Assembly: GCA_034509425.1 (NCBI GenBank) | Contig: JAVTVJ010001876.1 | Location: forward strand, 62,001-126,000 | DNA length: 64,000 nucleotides | Direction of reading: 5' to 3' | Origin: Eopsaltria australis | Taxonomy: Eukaryota > Chordata > Aves > Passeriformes > Petroicidae | In this document: one piece after another, positions 34,790-47,650 of the stretch | Position numbering within the stretch: position 1 is the first letter of the stretch | Layout: the number at the start of each line of letters is the position of its first letter | The notes under the pieces: generated by a model | What the model saw: only the letters and a program-made list of their open reading frames with translations | Databases searched by the model: none | What the model was told of the DNA's origin: nothing | Translations under genes and position numbers: made by a program

Positions 34790-35110
34790 TCTCTTCGTCC
34801 ACGTTTGCAGCGGGGTGACCTCATTTGGCAGCAGTTCCGCGAGCGAGCGCTGACTGAAGCACCGCTCTCACCGGTGCCTCTTAGAAAGCTGCTTGCTAAG
34901 GCCTGGACTTCCTCCCTGGTAGCAAACAAGTCTCCTTCTGTTCCCCTGAAAATCAGCTGGGAGGAAGCAAGATGGGGGGGTGGTTTCCGAAATGCTGTGG
35001 ATTGTGATTACAGACACAGCCTCGGAATCCGCGGGCTGGGGGCAGGGGTGCGGGGGCTGCAGGGGAAATCCAGGTTATTTTTGCATGAGGTGACACATGC
35101 CTTTGGTCAC
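34790..35110. promoter_or_regulatory. Isolated CpG-containing patch in an AT-rich neighbourhood
   Basis: GTTCCGCGAGCGAGCGCTGA, CTCGGAATCCGCGGGCTGG and a G-rich stretch stand out against the flanks. It might be a distal promoter or enhancer for an unannotated transcript. No exon or splice evidence. Confidence 0.25.
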
Positions 35111-35730
35111 TAGTGTTTGCAAACAGGTACAAGCCTGATAGTGAAGGACCTGCAGATTCTGGTGAAAGGAAGAAAACAATTTGAGGACTATCCCTTCCTA
35201 AAGAACATGGCTTTTGCTTTGGAGCAGTTTTCTATATATAGTGAGGTGATTATTTCAGAATGGAAAATGTTTGTTCAGGAAGGAAAGGCTCTGAGATCAG
35301 CAGAGTCAAATCTCACCCACATGCTGCCGACTCCATTGGACCTTTCTGCCCAGCAGCAGGGACTCAGGAGAAGCCGCAGGGATGACAGTACTGTCCAGGA
35401 ATTGCCCACTTGCACCAAATTTCTCTATGCTTAAGCTTTGGTTCAAGCTCTGGTCTGTCATGGAGCGGCAGGACTGAAGTAAGAACTGATGATTCCTCCA
35501 GGAAACAAAAATGCAGATGACGTGACCTTCTTTCTCCCTCTAACAAACCACGTTTATCGTCCACAACTGTTGTGCACTGGGATGCAACAACATCCCACAA
35601 ATACTCTGGGCTGCAGATGCCAGCAGCAAATGGGAGCAGTGCCACACTGACCAGTCAGTCTGTGCAGAATATGTTTTATGCATATATAAGATATCACAAA
35701 TAGGCATAGGAAATTGTCTGTGGAGAGGAT

Positions 35731-35802
35731 CACAAACACAGACACACAGACACACAGACACAGACAGACAGACAGACAGACACACACACACACACACACA
35801 CG
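35731..35802. repeat. Compound (CACAGA)n/(CAGA)n/(CA)n microsatellite
   Basis: Successive CACAGA, CAGA and CA runs of about 70 bp. The cysteine/valine-rich frames across it are artefacts. Confidence 0.97.
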
Positions 35803-36735
35803 GACCAACAGGCCAGGGGAAGGCACAATGAACTGATATGGTGCAGCTCCATCTTGTGGGAGTTTATGTCTGATACAATCCTAATCTCATGAATATTAGT
35901 TATCTGTGGCGTAGCATTACTTATGAGTCCCAGGCACTGACCAGTATGCCTGGTAAATGTATAATGTTTGAGCTATTAAAAAAAAAACCCAAAGTAACAG
36001 ATTGTTACCTTGCAGTTTGAGCTGCCATGATGAATATAATTTGACAAACATATGACCATTAGGAAACATCACATGATCTAATCCAAGTCACAGTCCCAAA
36101 ACATTCCATAGGTTAAAAGGGCACATATGAGACTACATTCACTTTAGAAGTTACTCAGACCTCCAGGTTAAATCCCAGCCCTGCTGCTCCTCCAACAACA
36201 GAATCAGGCTACAAACCACTACCTGGCTGATCCTGTTTTACATAACCTTGAGGGTCATAACTGATGCAGGAGAACGAAGAAAATTTGGCTTGAGTCAATT
36301 TAATGATTTTTAAGTATCCAGAAATAACTCAGGCCACTGAGAGGTGCTGTTAGATGAGAGAAGGGTCGGGTAATCCAGGAGGAATATAGAGGTGTTATCC
36401 AAGCAAGCAAAAAAGGGATAGGGAAAACCAAAGCCCTCGTGGAGTCAAATATAGCAAGAGATGTGAAGTAAGAGAGGCTTCTGCAGATATGTCTGAAGCA
36501 ACAGGAAAACTAAGGAAAACATGGACCCACGACCAAATCGGGCAAGCACCCTAGCAATGAAGGACATGGAACAGCAGCTTTCAGGGACTGCAGGCCTCTG
36601 AGACCAAAGGGAAGCTCGAGACCTTCAGTGGAGCAGACTGAGATAGGGAGCACTTTTAACAGAGACATGAAAGGATGCACCCATGGGTAGTGAGGGAGCT
36701 GGGTGACAGCACTTTGAGGCCATTCATGATTTTTT
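35803..36735. other. Intergenic, nothing recognised
   Basis: Ordinary sequence with an A run at 35979. No gene or named repeat seen. Confidence 0.55.
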
Positions 36736-36739
36736 TTTG

Positions 36740-36932
36740 AGAGGGCATGGTGATAATGGAAGAAAGCAAATATCACTCCTATCTTTCAGAAGGGCAAAAA
36801 GGAAGATCCAGGGAACTACAGGCCAGTCAGCCCCACCTCTGTCCCTAGAATGGTGATGGAGCAAACCTTCCTGAAAAACAGTTCCAAACACACAGAAGGC
36901 ACAAGGGTGATTGGGAGTAATTAGCAAAGATT
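36740..36932 (+). repeat. CR1 LINE RT-region fragment, 5' of a SINE
   Basis: CATGGTGATAATGGAAGAAA, CAGGGAACTACAGGCCAGTC and ATGGTGATGGAGCAAACCTT encode RT-domain remnants. It continues after the SINE with GAGAAAATCATGCTCAAGTA to about 37130. Confidence 0.85.
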
Positions 36933-37066
36933 TTAGTTTAGTTGGTTAGAGCATGATGCTAATAATGCCAAGACTGTGGGTTCAATTCCTGTATGGACCA
37001 TTCACTTAAGAAGTGGACTTGGTGATCCTTGTGGGTCCTTTCCAGCTCAGAATATTTTTTGATTTA
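36931..37066 (+). mobile_element. tRNA-Ile/CR1 composite SINE (TguSINE1-like)
   Basis: The first 70 bp match a tRNA-Ile(AAU) body: TTAGTTTAGTTGGTTAGAGC (A box), TGCTAATAATGCCAAG (anticodon arm), GGTTCAATTCCTGTATGG (B box). The last part is a CR1 3' tail, GGTGATCCTTGTGGGTCCTT then CAGAATATTTTTTGATTT. This chimera is the design of the passerine SINE TguSINE1. The first few tRNA bases are missing. It sits inside a CR1 RT region. Confidence 0.85.
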
Positions 37067-37130
37067 TGAAGAGAAAATCATGCTCAAGTAACCCAAAAGC
37101 CTCCTACAAGGAGATGATTCAGTGTAGGAG
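37067..37130 (+). repeat. CR1 LINE continuation after the SINE
   Basis: GAGAAAATCATGCTCAAGTA and CCTCCTACAAGGAGATGATT continue the CR1 reading interrupted at 36932. Confidence 0.75.
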
Positions 37131-37195
37131 AGGAGGTCAGCAGATGTTGGTGGCTCAGCGTTAGTAAGGCTCTAGTCAGGAGGGATAACCACAGT

Positions 37196-37345
37196 CACAA
37201 TTCCAGAGGACTGAAAGGGACTTACAATTCATCTAGTTCCAACACCCCTGCCATGGGCAGGGACACTTCCCACCAGGCTGCTCCATGGCCCATCCAAACC
37301 GGTCTCGAACTCTTCCAGTAACCAGATGGGTTAAACCCTTCTCAC
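37196..37345 (-). repeat. CR1 LINE 3' fragment, antisense
   Basis: GTTCCAACACCCCTGCCATG, GGGCAGGGACACTTCCCACC and CTCGAACTCTTCCAG are the reverse complement of a CR1 3' end. Confidence 0.88.
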
Positions 37346-39459
37346 ATCAATGCCTGCATGGGATGTTTTTCCTCCTTTCACTTAAATTGCATGACACCTT
37401 AAGTAACTGCAGAGAATGTCAGTCCCACAGCTAGTGCACAGAGTCACTGATTTTAAAGCCAGGGTGTTAGTTTCCCTACAAATATTTTTTTTTTCACAAG
37501 TTGTAGTGCAATTTAAAATGTAACATTTCTAAGTTTGTGATACTCTTTTCCTCTGTGATATTCTCTTTGATGACCAAGAACAGGGAAGGGTCCTATCTAT
37601 TACTCAAGATGGAAGTATGTGGCAGCCACTAATTTGCCACTGGGTCACGAGCTCACAAAGAAGACAAGGTACAATTTCCAGTTTATAGCATTTACACTTG
37701 CCTTCCTTACAAAATCTAAACATTTTCCAGAAGCTCATCGGGCAATACTATAAAACCTCTTTTATGGGCTCTACTGGCAGTGTCCATGAGGTGAGGGATA
37801 GAGTAAGAAAGGTGTAAAAATGGGGGCATGTCTCTAAATCAAATTTGTGTAATGCCTAATATCTTCAAATAAGTAGATCTGCTTCCAAACAATAAATGCT
37901 CCTCATATGGTCTGTCTAAAAGCATCAGGTCAGAGAGTATTGGACCCTGACAACTGACCAAACAAACCAGAGATTTGTTTTCTCAACTGATAGCCCAGTA
38001 TAAAGCAGGGGAGATAGACAATCTGGATGGATTGCATTTCACCCTGCAGGAGTAGCTTAAACTACTGCTTGTGCATGAACACCTCTCAGAAACCACAGAC
38101 AAGACTGTTTGCTCCACAGCTTCCTCCTCCTCTGAGATATCCCCACAGCAGTAACCACAGCTCCCTTAGAGCAATCTTGCCCCAAACACTGCATTGCCAC
38201 ATGGTTGGTAGGTTCCAGCATGCTGGCCAAGGTATCTCCTGGTGTTGCCTTTGTAGCAGCAGCTACAGGATTTATGTCCAGTCTCTTACACTCAGTGCAG
38301 TGGTCCTTCAGCACTGATTCCCATTCTGTGTTTTAACAGTCTGAAATTGCAACCAGTTTTTGCTTGTGTAGTTGTTGCTGTTGTTGAACTGAGGCCCAAT
38401 ACTGTGCTGTCCTTGGCTAAGGCACCAGACTTCCCTGTACAAATAACTACTTGAAAAAGGTAATAGAGGGAAACCTAGAATCCACAGAAATGAAGAGGCT
38501 GATTTCTACACCTGAGAAGCATGGTGTTAACAGCACAGGTGCAAGTAGGATGTGGAAATGCTCATTTCTCTGATGGAAACAATTGGAATTTAATTTTAAT
38601 TAGATTCTTACATTGTCTTTGCATTCCAGAATGGACAGAATGGGCATACATAACTGCAGAAATTGATAATGAAAACAGTTTTTGTACCATCTTAGAGATG
38701 AAGTATTTAATAAATATCCAATGCAGTAGATATATTTAGGATAGATTTCTTTAAAAGTGTTTTGAACAATTACAGGTCTGTTAGTTTGAATGTAACAGAA
38801 TGCAAAACTGTCCTGGATGTAATCTTATAAAACAGACCAATTCAGGTCAAAAGCTGGATACATAATTTAACAGCCCAAGTAATTAACAATATGAACAAAT
38901 TAACCAACGATGTTGTAAATTTCTGGCAACTGGTAACTCCTAAGTGAAAACATGTTTGTGCGGGGCTTTGCTTTGGGTTTCCTTTTGTTTTGTTTAGTTT
39001 TGATTTTGTGTTTGTTTGTGTTTTGGTGGGTTATATTTGTGGGTTAGGTTTTTTTGCCCCAATGTATGTTATTAAATCAAGGAAAGGATCATTCAGTGAA
39101 GTTCTATGGCATGTGTTTTACAAGATGACAGTCCAGTTCACAGTATTCTTTTTATCAGTTTGGGATTTATGACTGCTAGCTACTGCATTGCAGAGTCATT
39201 GAAATCCTACAGTTCTGAAGATAAAACCCACAGTTACATGTGGGTTTAGACTGTAGATCTTATGACTGCAAGACATAATTAAACAAAAGGGTCAAGAAGA
39301 TTCAAGGATTAGAGATTTTCAAGGATATTTAGTGTTACATTTTCATGGACTGCACACAAAAACCCCCCAACCTTAATTATGTGAACATGTCTCTGCTATG
39401 TGCAACCAAAATCTACCTTTTTTTTAGTTTAAAATTATTATTCTACCCTCTTTTAGTTC
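37346..39459. other. Intergenic AT-rich sequence
   Basis: Contains a T/G-rich stretch at about 38970-39055. No gene, RNA or named repeat recognised. Confidence 0.55.
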
Positions 39460-39930
39460 AAAACCATTATTCCATGTCCTGTCACTACAGGCCTTGGTAA
39501 AAAGACTCTTTGTTTTTCTTATAAGCCCCCTTTAAGTATTGAAAAGCTGTAACAAGGTGTCCTTGGAGCCTCCTCCTCTCCTGGCTGAATACCCCCAGCT
39601 CTCCCAGCCTGTCTCCAGAGCAGAGAGGTTCCAGATTTTGGACCACCTCTGTGGCCTCCTCTGGACTCCCACCAGCAACTCCACATCCTTCTGCTGTTGG
39701 TCCCCAGAGATGGAGGCAGCTCTGCAGGTGGGGTCTCACCTGGGCAGGGAAGGGGAGAATCATTTCCCTGGACCTGGATCCAGACCCAATTGATTTTCTG
39801 GACTGCCAGAATACAGGGCCAGCTCGTGCCCAATGTTTCATCCACTGGTATCCCCAGTCTTGGCAGGACTGCTCTCAATCTCTCCATCCCCAGCCTCCAT
39901 TGATACCGGTGGTTGCCCCACTCCAGGTTC
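39460..39930 (-). repeat. CR1 LINE, antisense
   Basis: CCATGTCCTGTCACTACAGG, GCTCTCCCAGCCTGTCTCCA, GCAGGTGGGGTCTCACCTGG and AATCATTTCCCTGGACCTG are CR1 antisense. Both ends are truncated. Confidence 0.92.
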
Positions 39931-40079
39931 TGTGGTTCCTTAATGAAGGCAAAATATGATCTTAAGCAACTGAAGATTCTCCATTCAACCTGGATCCGAC
40001 AAACCTGAAAAGGTCTTCAAAGTAAAATCATGTGAACAGGGAGCACAACAGTAGAGGAATCAGAAGAATCTGTGTTGTT

Positions 40080-40325
40080 TTTCACTCTGAGCGGGCAGGT
40101 TCAGATGACATTAGGAAGCATTTCTTTAACAGAAAGGCTGGTCTAACACTGTAACAGGCTTTCTAGAGAGATGGTCAATGCCCCAGGCCTGTCAGGGTTT
40201 AAGAGGCATTTGGACATTGCCCTTAATGCTTTAACTTTTGGTCAGCTCTGAAGTAGCCAAGCAATTGGACTAGATGATCCTTGCAGGTCCCTTCGTTGTG
40301 GAACTGTTCTATTCTAATATAGAAT
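40080..40325 (+). repeat. CR1 LINE 3' end, older subfamily, sense
   Basis: CATTTCTTTAACAGAAAGGC, TTTAAGAGGCATTTGGACAT and TAGATGATCCTTGCAGGTCC end in TCTATTCTAATATAG. Confidence 0.85.
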
Positions 40326-43150
40326 AATATCTTCTGGTTTCATTACTGACAAAGGTGAAAGACTGTCCTTAGCACTTTCCCAGGTCTGCTCCATCCAGCG
40401 TCCAGATGGGCACTTAGAAAGGCTACATATTCAACATCACTCACCTAAGAAACCCTGGGACCTGCAGTGGCTTTAGCATTCCCTGTCACAGCCATGGGAC
40501 AGAATGAACAATATGCAGCTTTTAGAACTCCATGATTCTGAGAAACATTATCCTTCATCTATATTACACACAACTACAGATCTTCTGTTTTATTTGTACA
40601 ATTGATTATTTCTCAAATAAAGAAGAAAAAAATAAGGGTTAAGTGTTGTTAACAGAAAATTAGAACATCTCACAGCACTTACTTTGTGCTGGAGTGATTT
40701 GTGCATCAGGATTTGTGCGACAGGTTTTATGGTCACTCTCGCTGTAGCCTGTAGCCTTGGACACTGAGATACAGAGCCCACTATGCTGCAAAGTCACTAT
40801 TGTAAAAACACCACCTACAAATTTCATTTCCTTTCTAGAGCAAACAATTAGTCACCTAAATTCTTATAAATTCTGCACTTGAAATCCTCAGAGTGTGTTA
40901 CTTGGGATTACAATAACAAAATAGGTAAGAAAATTCTGCATCAGTGATGGGGAGAAGAAAGATAAGAATAAAACAAGGCAAAGAGAAAGAAGATGTTACT
41001 TCCTGCTCCTTTCCTGTGGGAGGAAGCAGAGGGCTCTCACAAAGAAACAACTGAACACAGGAGGAGGAAAGAGTTCGAGGAATGAGCTAAAACAGGTCAA
41101 ATTCACCTGAAATGAAGGACAAGGAAATAAGCCAAACTTTGAACCTTCCCGTTTTAAATTAGGAAGTCGGCAAAGTGAAAGAGGGAGGAACCAGTGCAGG
41201 AGGTGAAGGAGATCCCAGAAGTCTTTAAAGGCTGAGGACTTTCATGGTTTAGATTGTAATGGAAGAGAAGAAAATTAATCAAGGGTAGAGAACATCAGAG
41301 CATGAAGTGAATTAGCCAGTGAAGAAGTGTGAGCCATGGCTGAGCAGAAAAAGAGAAAGAGCCAGAAACTGGAAAAAGAAAGGCTGGCAGGATGGATCTG
41401 GTGACAGCAACACCACAAAGCTGAACACAGCACTGCTCTGAAGAGAAGATGAAAGGACGCAGGGGAAAGGCAGCAATGGAAAAACAGCAGTGCAGCACTC
41501 CCCTGGCACCTGACTCAGTTCAAACAACAAAAGTTACCAATTTAGACCTGAGAGTGTCAAATAAAGGCACTGAAGCCTCTGAAGGACTCAGGATGCAGAC
41601 AGGGAGACCATGAAGGTGCCAGAGACGATGCATTTCTTACAAAGTCCATTTCAGAAACAGCAGGAGAAAGCATGCTGATATTAAAATCAGCAACATGACC
41701 GGATGAATAAGCAGAAAAGATGGAAGGAAATATTAATCAAATTAAGGGGGACAGAAGGAAGCAGCAGCTCCTGCAAATGGATGCAGAATTTAAATTTATA
41801 CTTACCATGGGAAAACAAAAACAAGGCAGAGAAAGGATCTAGCAAAGGCAATGGGAACCACTAACAGATAAGGGTAACAAGATGGAAAAATAGCAGCAGC
41901 AAGACAGGAGCAATAAAAAAAGTAAGAATCGCACATAAACAAGAACCTTCCTTCAAAGCATTTGAAAAATACTAAGTAGACAATTGTCATAGTAGGACTT
42001 CAAGGTGCAGGACTGTACCAGAGGAAAAGAGCATGATTGCAGGGGAAAGCATAAAAATTAAGACTAAACAGAATTTCAAGAATGTATTTCTAAGGGTTTG
42101 TTAAACTATGGGAGAGGACAGGAAAAGTACTGGAAGTTATAACTATGTATTAACAGTCCACAAAGCTACAAATTTATGAAAAACGTATAAAAAGCAAAAA
42201 TCCTTAGGCATCACTCCAGCAAGGACCCTTTCCCACAGCATAAGAACGTGCTTCATTCCTGCAGTCCTCCTTCCCGTGACAGACTGGACCAGGACTGCAC
42301 AGTTTATCAACCCCTGCAAACTGTCTGCTCTGCACTGCTGGCAGAAAATTAAAACCTTCCTTGGTGCTGCTTTCTCCTCTCAGAATAGAAAGTGCCTTCC
42401 TCCCCATTATGAAACCCATTCCCAGCCCTGAACAAAGGCTGGAAGTTTCTGGCAACTACAGATCTCACCACAAGAAAGCAGGGGCCAGCACAATTTATAT
42501 TGTTTCCTCCCTTGCCATCTATGTGTGGGGCCCCAAAGCGAAAGTTCATAGACCAGAGACTCCCTGGAGACTGACTAGATGTCTGTGTCAGGTTAGGAGT
42601 TCCTGGAAGCATAAGTAATAGCACGATGAAACTGAGAGAATGAGATGCTGCAGAACTGGGAGTCAGAACACTGAAGGGGGACTTTGCCTTCGTTAGTCCT
42701 GTTCATCTAAGCCTCCTGAGAATAAATTGGTAGATGTGATTCTGGTTTAAACATCATGTGGACGGGGAATTCTAACTTGGGGAAAGCAGCACTACATCTG
42801 CTGACAAACATTACAATACTGGTGATCCTTGAAGCATCAGGAAATTGGTAAGAAATAACATCTGCCAGCAGAATAGAGGCATCATGTAGCCGGGAGCTTG
42901 ACAAAATCTGCTCACAGTCCAAATACAGATTAGACTTCCTTTTCTGAAAGTCTTGTTGTAGATCCATACTAGTCAATTTTACAAGCTTTTTACAACTGAA
43001 GAGACTCTGTGCCCTCAACCTCTGAATATATGGGAGACCTCAAACCACAACTCCTTTTGACTCGTAACCAAGAGGGGTTTGAAATGCTGATCCCAGAACA
43101 CTGACTTTCTGCCTGTAGTCATTTTTAATGAAATAAGTAATGCAAATCCT
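40326..43150. other. Intergenic; purine-rich plus strand from about 40950 to 41950
   Basis: The plus strand is strongly A/G-biased for about 1 kb (AGAAGAAAGATAAGAATAAA, GAAAAAGAGAAAGAGCCAGA). No family, reading frame or terminal repeat identified. The rest is unremarkable. Confidence 0.55.
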
Positions 43151-43154
43151 TCTT

Positions 43155-43202
43155 GCAGTTGAACTAGATGATTATTGGTCTCTTTCAACTGTTCTACTTT
43201 TT
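43155..43202 (+). repeat. Short CR1 3' tail
   Basis: TTGAACTAGATGATTATTGG followed by TCTCTTTCAACTGTTCTACT resembles a CR1 3' terminus. Confidence 0.6.
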
Positions 43203-43559
43203 CATATACACTTCAAAACACCTTTTGGTCTAGCTGTTTCATTAAAGTGGAACCTCTGCTTTGTTGGTCACCTAATGCAATCACCAATTCCTTTAATTCA
43301 CGCTCTCTAGGACACAGACACCAATCTGTACCCATTAACTGCTCTGTGGCACACTCCTAGAAACAGCCCTATTGCTGATAATCATCCATTGGAAAGTAAG
43401 CAACAGAGTTTAAGTCAAAAGTTGATTAATTACTGCTCAGTGTTTAATCAGCCCTTCATGTACTACTGACAAATGTCTCACAGACATCCCTTACTTCTCT
43501 CCAATGAGTCAAAAAATCCTTTTTTTCTTCATGCTTTTCCCCTTGGAGGTATGAAATTT
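43203..43559. other. Intergenic, nothing recognised
   Basis: No gene, RNA or repeat seen. Confidence 0.5.
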
Positions 43560-43640
43560 GGTCTTATCCCCATTTGGCAGACATGGGAATTGAGACAGAG
43601 GTGAGGAGGAAACAATGTAAAAGCCAGATTTTTGAAAGCT
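43560..43640 (+). repeat. Possible ancient MIR-like SINE fragment
   Basis: CTTATCCCCATTTGGCAGAC followed by ATGGGAATTGAGACAGAGGT resembles the MIR core (TTATCCCCATTTTACAGATG...). The match is short and could be chance. Confidence 0.4.
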
Positions 43641-45174
43641 TTCAAGTCACCGAAGAAACTGTGAAAAAGTCAGTGCGTAACTTGTGTGTGCATTTGGAGA
43701 GAAGAACAAGGCAGGGTCTTTATCTCTTCAGTACAAGTGGAGCTCTGAGAGGCTCGAGTCTGCTGATCAAAGCAGCAGCAGGAACAGCACCTCAAACACC
43801 AGGTCCCTAAACACAGGCATAAAGGTTACTTCTGGAACTTTAAACTTTCCTCAGTGGAAGTTAAAGGCTCCTGTCTTGCTCAAAACTGTTGGAAAAAAAT
43901 CCACGCCATACAGTAACTCAAACTGGAGTTCGGCCTGTTCAGAGAGCAAAAGTAAATTGAGCCAGTGTTTCAAGGTCTCTGAACAGCACAGAAATATGTA
44001 CAGACACAGCACATGCAGGGTCGGTTTATCAGGAGTACCATGCCATGAGTACAACCCATGTTTATTCACAAAATGCAGAGAATCACTGAATGTAAATGCA
44101 ACATTTGGTAATGTGTCCTTAAGATAGGGAAAGCAGCAGGTAGCACAGAAGCTCTGTGGCAGGTGAGGAGATGAAGAGTGCTCCCACTGAGCAAAAGAAA
44201 GGCAGGTGGAGGTCGGCATCCCTTGATGTGGAGCTCATGAGTGTCCTCCTGCAACAAGACATCATTTTCAAAGCTCTAGTAATTTCTCCAAAATTGCTGA
44301 TTCCAGCAGTGCCTAAAGCCGAGGTCTTGCCGTTCAACATGAAATGGATAGCACAACTTTAAGAAGTTCTGAATCATTAACACACAGATTTTAGAAGACC
44401 ACAATATTCTGTAAAAATAAAACAGGGAAGCAAAATATCCTGGGATATCAACATACCTCCACTGGTGGTATTCCAAATAGGCATAAAATACGTTTCTTGG
44501 AAATGTACATTGGCTGTAGAGTTAATGGCAGTCATCCTTCCCTCTGACAATGTGTGGCCAGCCCTTCCACTATTCTGTCCAGGGCTGATACTGAAGTATT
44601 GAACAATTTCACAAGACATGTCACTTTCATCCTATAAATATCAGCACACTGGTACTTCCCCCAGATCCTCTGGTCCAAGTTCTCTGCAAAACAAAAACAA
44701 CAGAAAAACAAAAACCCCATCTTCAACATTCTTGTTCGCCACATCTCAACTGTTGTTTCACAAATCTACGTCCATCGTAATACCAGTGCAAAACTTATCC
44801 CTCCAGGCTAGTATTTTAGCACACCCATATCTCACTTCCTCCTTCTCTACTGTAGTCTCCACAAGGCAGTAAAACAAATCACTTTTGAAAGTACTCACAA
44901 CTGTTACCTGCACTTCTTAACTTTTGTGACAAGACAGAGAATGATTGTTTCTTCTCTCCACTTCTGACACCACTGCCATTATATCTAAGGGTATCTTCTA
45001 AAATTATTTTCTATCACTCTTTTTGATGGGGACGAGATTCCAATGAACATCAAAGTATGAGAAAATAACAGTATTTTCCTTGACAGTGGTGGGTTTTTTT
45101 TGGAGATGTTTACATTCTTAATAATGACCTGGAAGCAAGTCTCCTGTGACCAAGTTCCTGTGATTGCATTCAGT
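43641..45174. other. Intergenic, nothing recognised
   Basis: Open frames of up to 147 codons (near 43684-44127) have no recognisable family or splice context. No RNA gene seen. Confidence 0.5.
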
Positions 45175-45305
45175 GATCAAGGCCAGGTTGGATGGGGTTT
45201 TAAGCAACTTGGTCTAGTGAAAGATGTCCTTGCCCATGGCAGAGGGGTGGAATAGACGATCCTTAAAATTCTCCTCCAACCAAAACTATTCAGTGATTCT
45301 GTGAC
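45175..45305 (+). repeat. CR1 LINE 3' end, sense
   Basis: AGGCCAGGTTGGATGGGGTT, GCAACTTGGTCTAGTGAAAG and AACTATTCAGTGATTCTGTG. Confidence 0.92.
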
Positions 45306-47389
45306 TGCCTCTTCTTTACTAATCATAGCCTTTTTGATGACACAGATGTATTTTGTGCTGCAGTATTTATGTTGTACACTCATGACTTCCATGTGCATAT
45401 CTCACAAGTTATGCTGTTTATATTTTCCCACACCACCCTTAGCCTGATAAGGCCTGAGGCCTTTCTGTGATATTACATTACAATATAATTATTGAGATCT
45501 GAGGCTCAAATCATATGTTCTCCCAGATCAAACTCTTACCACATTGTCCTAGACTGGCAGATGAATCCAGCCTTCTACTCTTCCTGTACTGGGGAGCAAC
45601 AGGACAATATTGGTAATGCTAGAATCAAGTATTTTAGGTAGCAGTGTTGTCAAGGCACAGCCCTCCTGCTGAGCAAAATACAGCTCTGTAACAGTTTCCC
45701 AGGTGCAAGCTGATACAGACACCATGCTGATAACCAACTGATAACCTTCAGTTTGCACCCAAGTGGTTAAGAAAGCAGAACACATAAGGGAAAATGCTTG
45801 TAGAGGATCAGAAGCACAGATCTTGTGTTGGTAAGTCAGTCCATAGAGAGACTCAAACTTCCTTGGTTCACCTGGAATTGAAGAGTCTTCATCCTGTGGA
45901 TACAGAGTACTCACCTATGGGGACAAAAGCTCCTATTGTACCTCCCGTGTCCTTCAGTGGTGCAGGTGTGTCCCTACCAGGAGGGGTAGCCTGGCTGTGC
46001 CTCTCTCTGGAGTGCTCCCTGTTCCTCGTTTGGGTTTTCCAACGTCAGCTCTGAGGTCAGGCAGGCAGGGCCCCCTCCCAAACACAAGGCACTATAGATA
46101 GCTGCTGCAGCAAATGCTTTTCATTATGTGCCTCCCCCTCTCAACCCAGTGTGGGTGGGAGCAGCATGGGGCCCCCCCGTGCTGCTCTGCTACGTGTTTT
46201 CTGTTATTCGGGGTGAGCTGCACATTCCTCACATGCTTTGAATGTCATGCGGAGCCCTGGGGGAATCCTCAGAGGAGTGGGATGTACAACAAGACATCTG
46301 GAGGAGATTTCTAGCTATGACAGCAATCAGGCTCCAAAACACTCTTCTAACCTAAGAAAGACATAGAAACAAAATTCCCATCTGCTTTCAAATGAAAGCC
46401 TGATAAAATTGTGAGTGATTGCAGGATTTTGTACCTGTGACAGCTAAGGATCAGACATTCAGAGACCCAAGAAGGGCTGCACTCTGCCTTCTCATCCTTT
46501 ACCATGGAAGTCTGACCCACACTCCCTTCCTGGAGCACAAATGTGGTACCTTGTACAAAGGACAGGGAAGTAACCTCCCAGCCTGCTCTGCCCCCACCTC
46601 CTCAAAACAATTTGGGTCTATGTTAAATCCAAGATGCCCAGTTCACGTGTTAGTGTCAGCTCAGAGTTTGCATAGAAGACTGTTATGGGTATAGAAACTG
46701 AAAGGACTTCCTGGGATGGCAAGAGGCACTGACCTCAGCAGCCATTTCCTAACCTGCTGCCATGCATTTTATTCCACCACACTTTTCAGGTTGCTAGTGT
46801 AACTGGAAATCCTGCAGGTTCTGAAGGGCCAGCAGAACAGGTTAGCATTCCCTGTGAGTTTTAACCTGTCACTAAAGCAAAATATAATTTTCAGATCCCA
46901 GAGAAGACAAGATCAACAAAATGACGAACAGTTAGGAAAAGGGAAGCCCTCATGCCTGCAGGAACTGAACACACATCTAGAATACAAATAAAAATAGAGG
47001 AGTTCCCATAATGTTCTGCATCCCGCGCTGTAGCCATGGCCACTGTGCTGTCTGCCTCAGAATCTGCCAGGAATCACCAGGAAAGCAACACTAATAAAAT
47101 ACATATCAGAGGAACACTTTCATGTAGCTCTTGATTAAGTCTAGCACTGGGCTGAGGACTGAGCTTTATGGTCCCAGTTATAAATATACATACCAACCAT
47201 TCTCTTTAAAAATGATATTTTGAGATTGTAACGTATATAAGGCAAAATACACTAATTTGTGGATTGCAAGATGTGGAGAGACTCTGAATAGAAGAACCCT
47301 GCAACACCCATAGCATCTCACATAGCTCAGACTACCACGGCGCCTCTATAACTCCCAGTAAAAATCCTAAAGAGCAATAACACGAAACA
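45306..47389. other. Intergenic, upstream of LCMT2
   Basis: No gene or named repeat recognised. Composition is ordinary until the CpG island begins near 47390. Confidence 0.55.
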
Positions 47390-47650
47390 TTCACCACGGC
47401 TGCCACGGACACTCCTCCAGCCCTGCCCATTTGTCCTCAGCACAGCCAGCCCGGGAAGCCCAGCTGGGACCCCCCAACATGGCCCTGCGGTGTGCGGTCA
47501 TCGGTGCCATCTCCCCCCTGAGTGCAGCACAGGGGGCAGAGCCTGCGCCGAGCTGCCAAGGGTCCTGCTGCACAGAGCCCCGCACCGCTGGACAGAGCCT
47601 GCACGGAGCCCTGCACGGAGCCCTGCGGCCCCGCAGCCCGCTTACCGCGC

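Noticed and set aside
36931..37005. A tRNA-Ile gene
   Set aside because: The tRNA body lacks its first bases, has arm mismatches and is fused to a CR1 tail, so it is a SINE.
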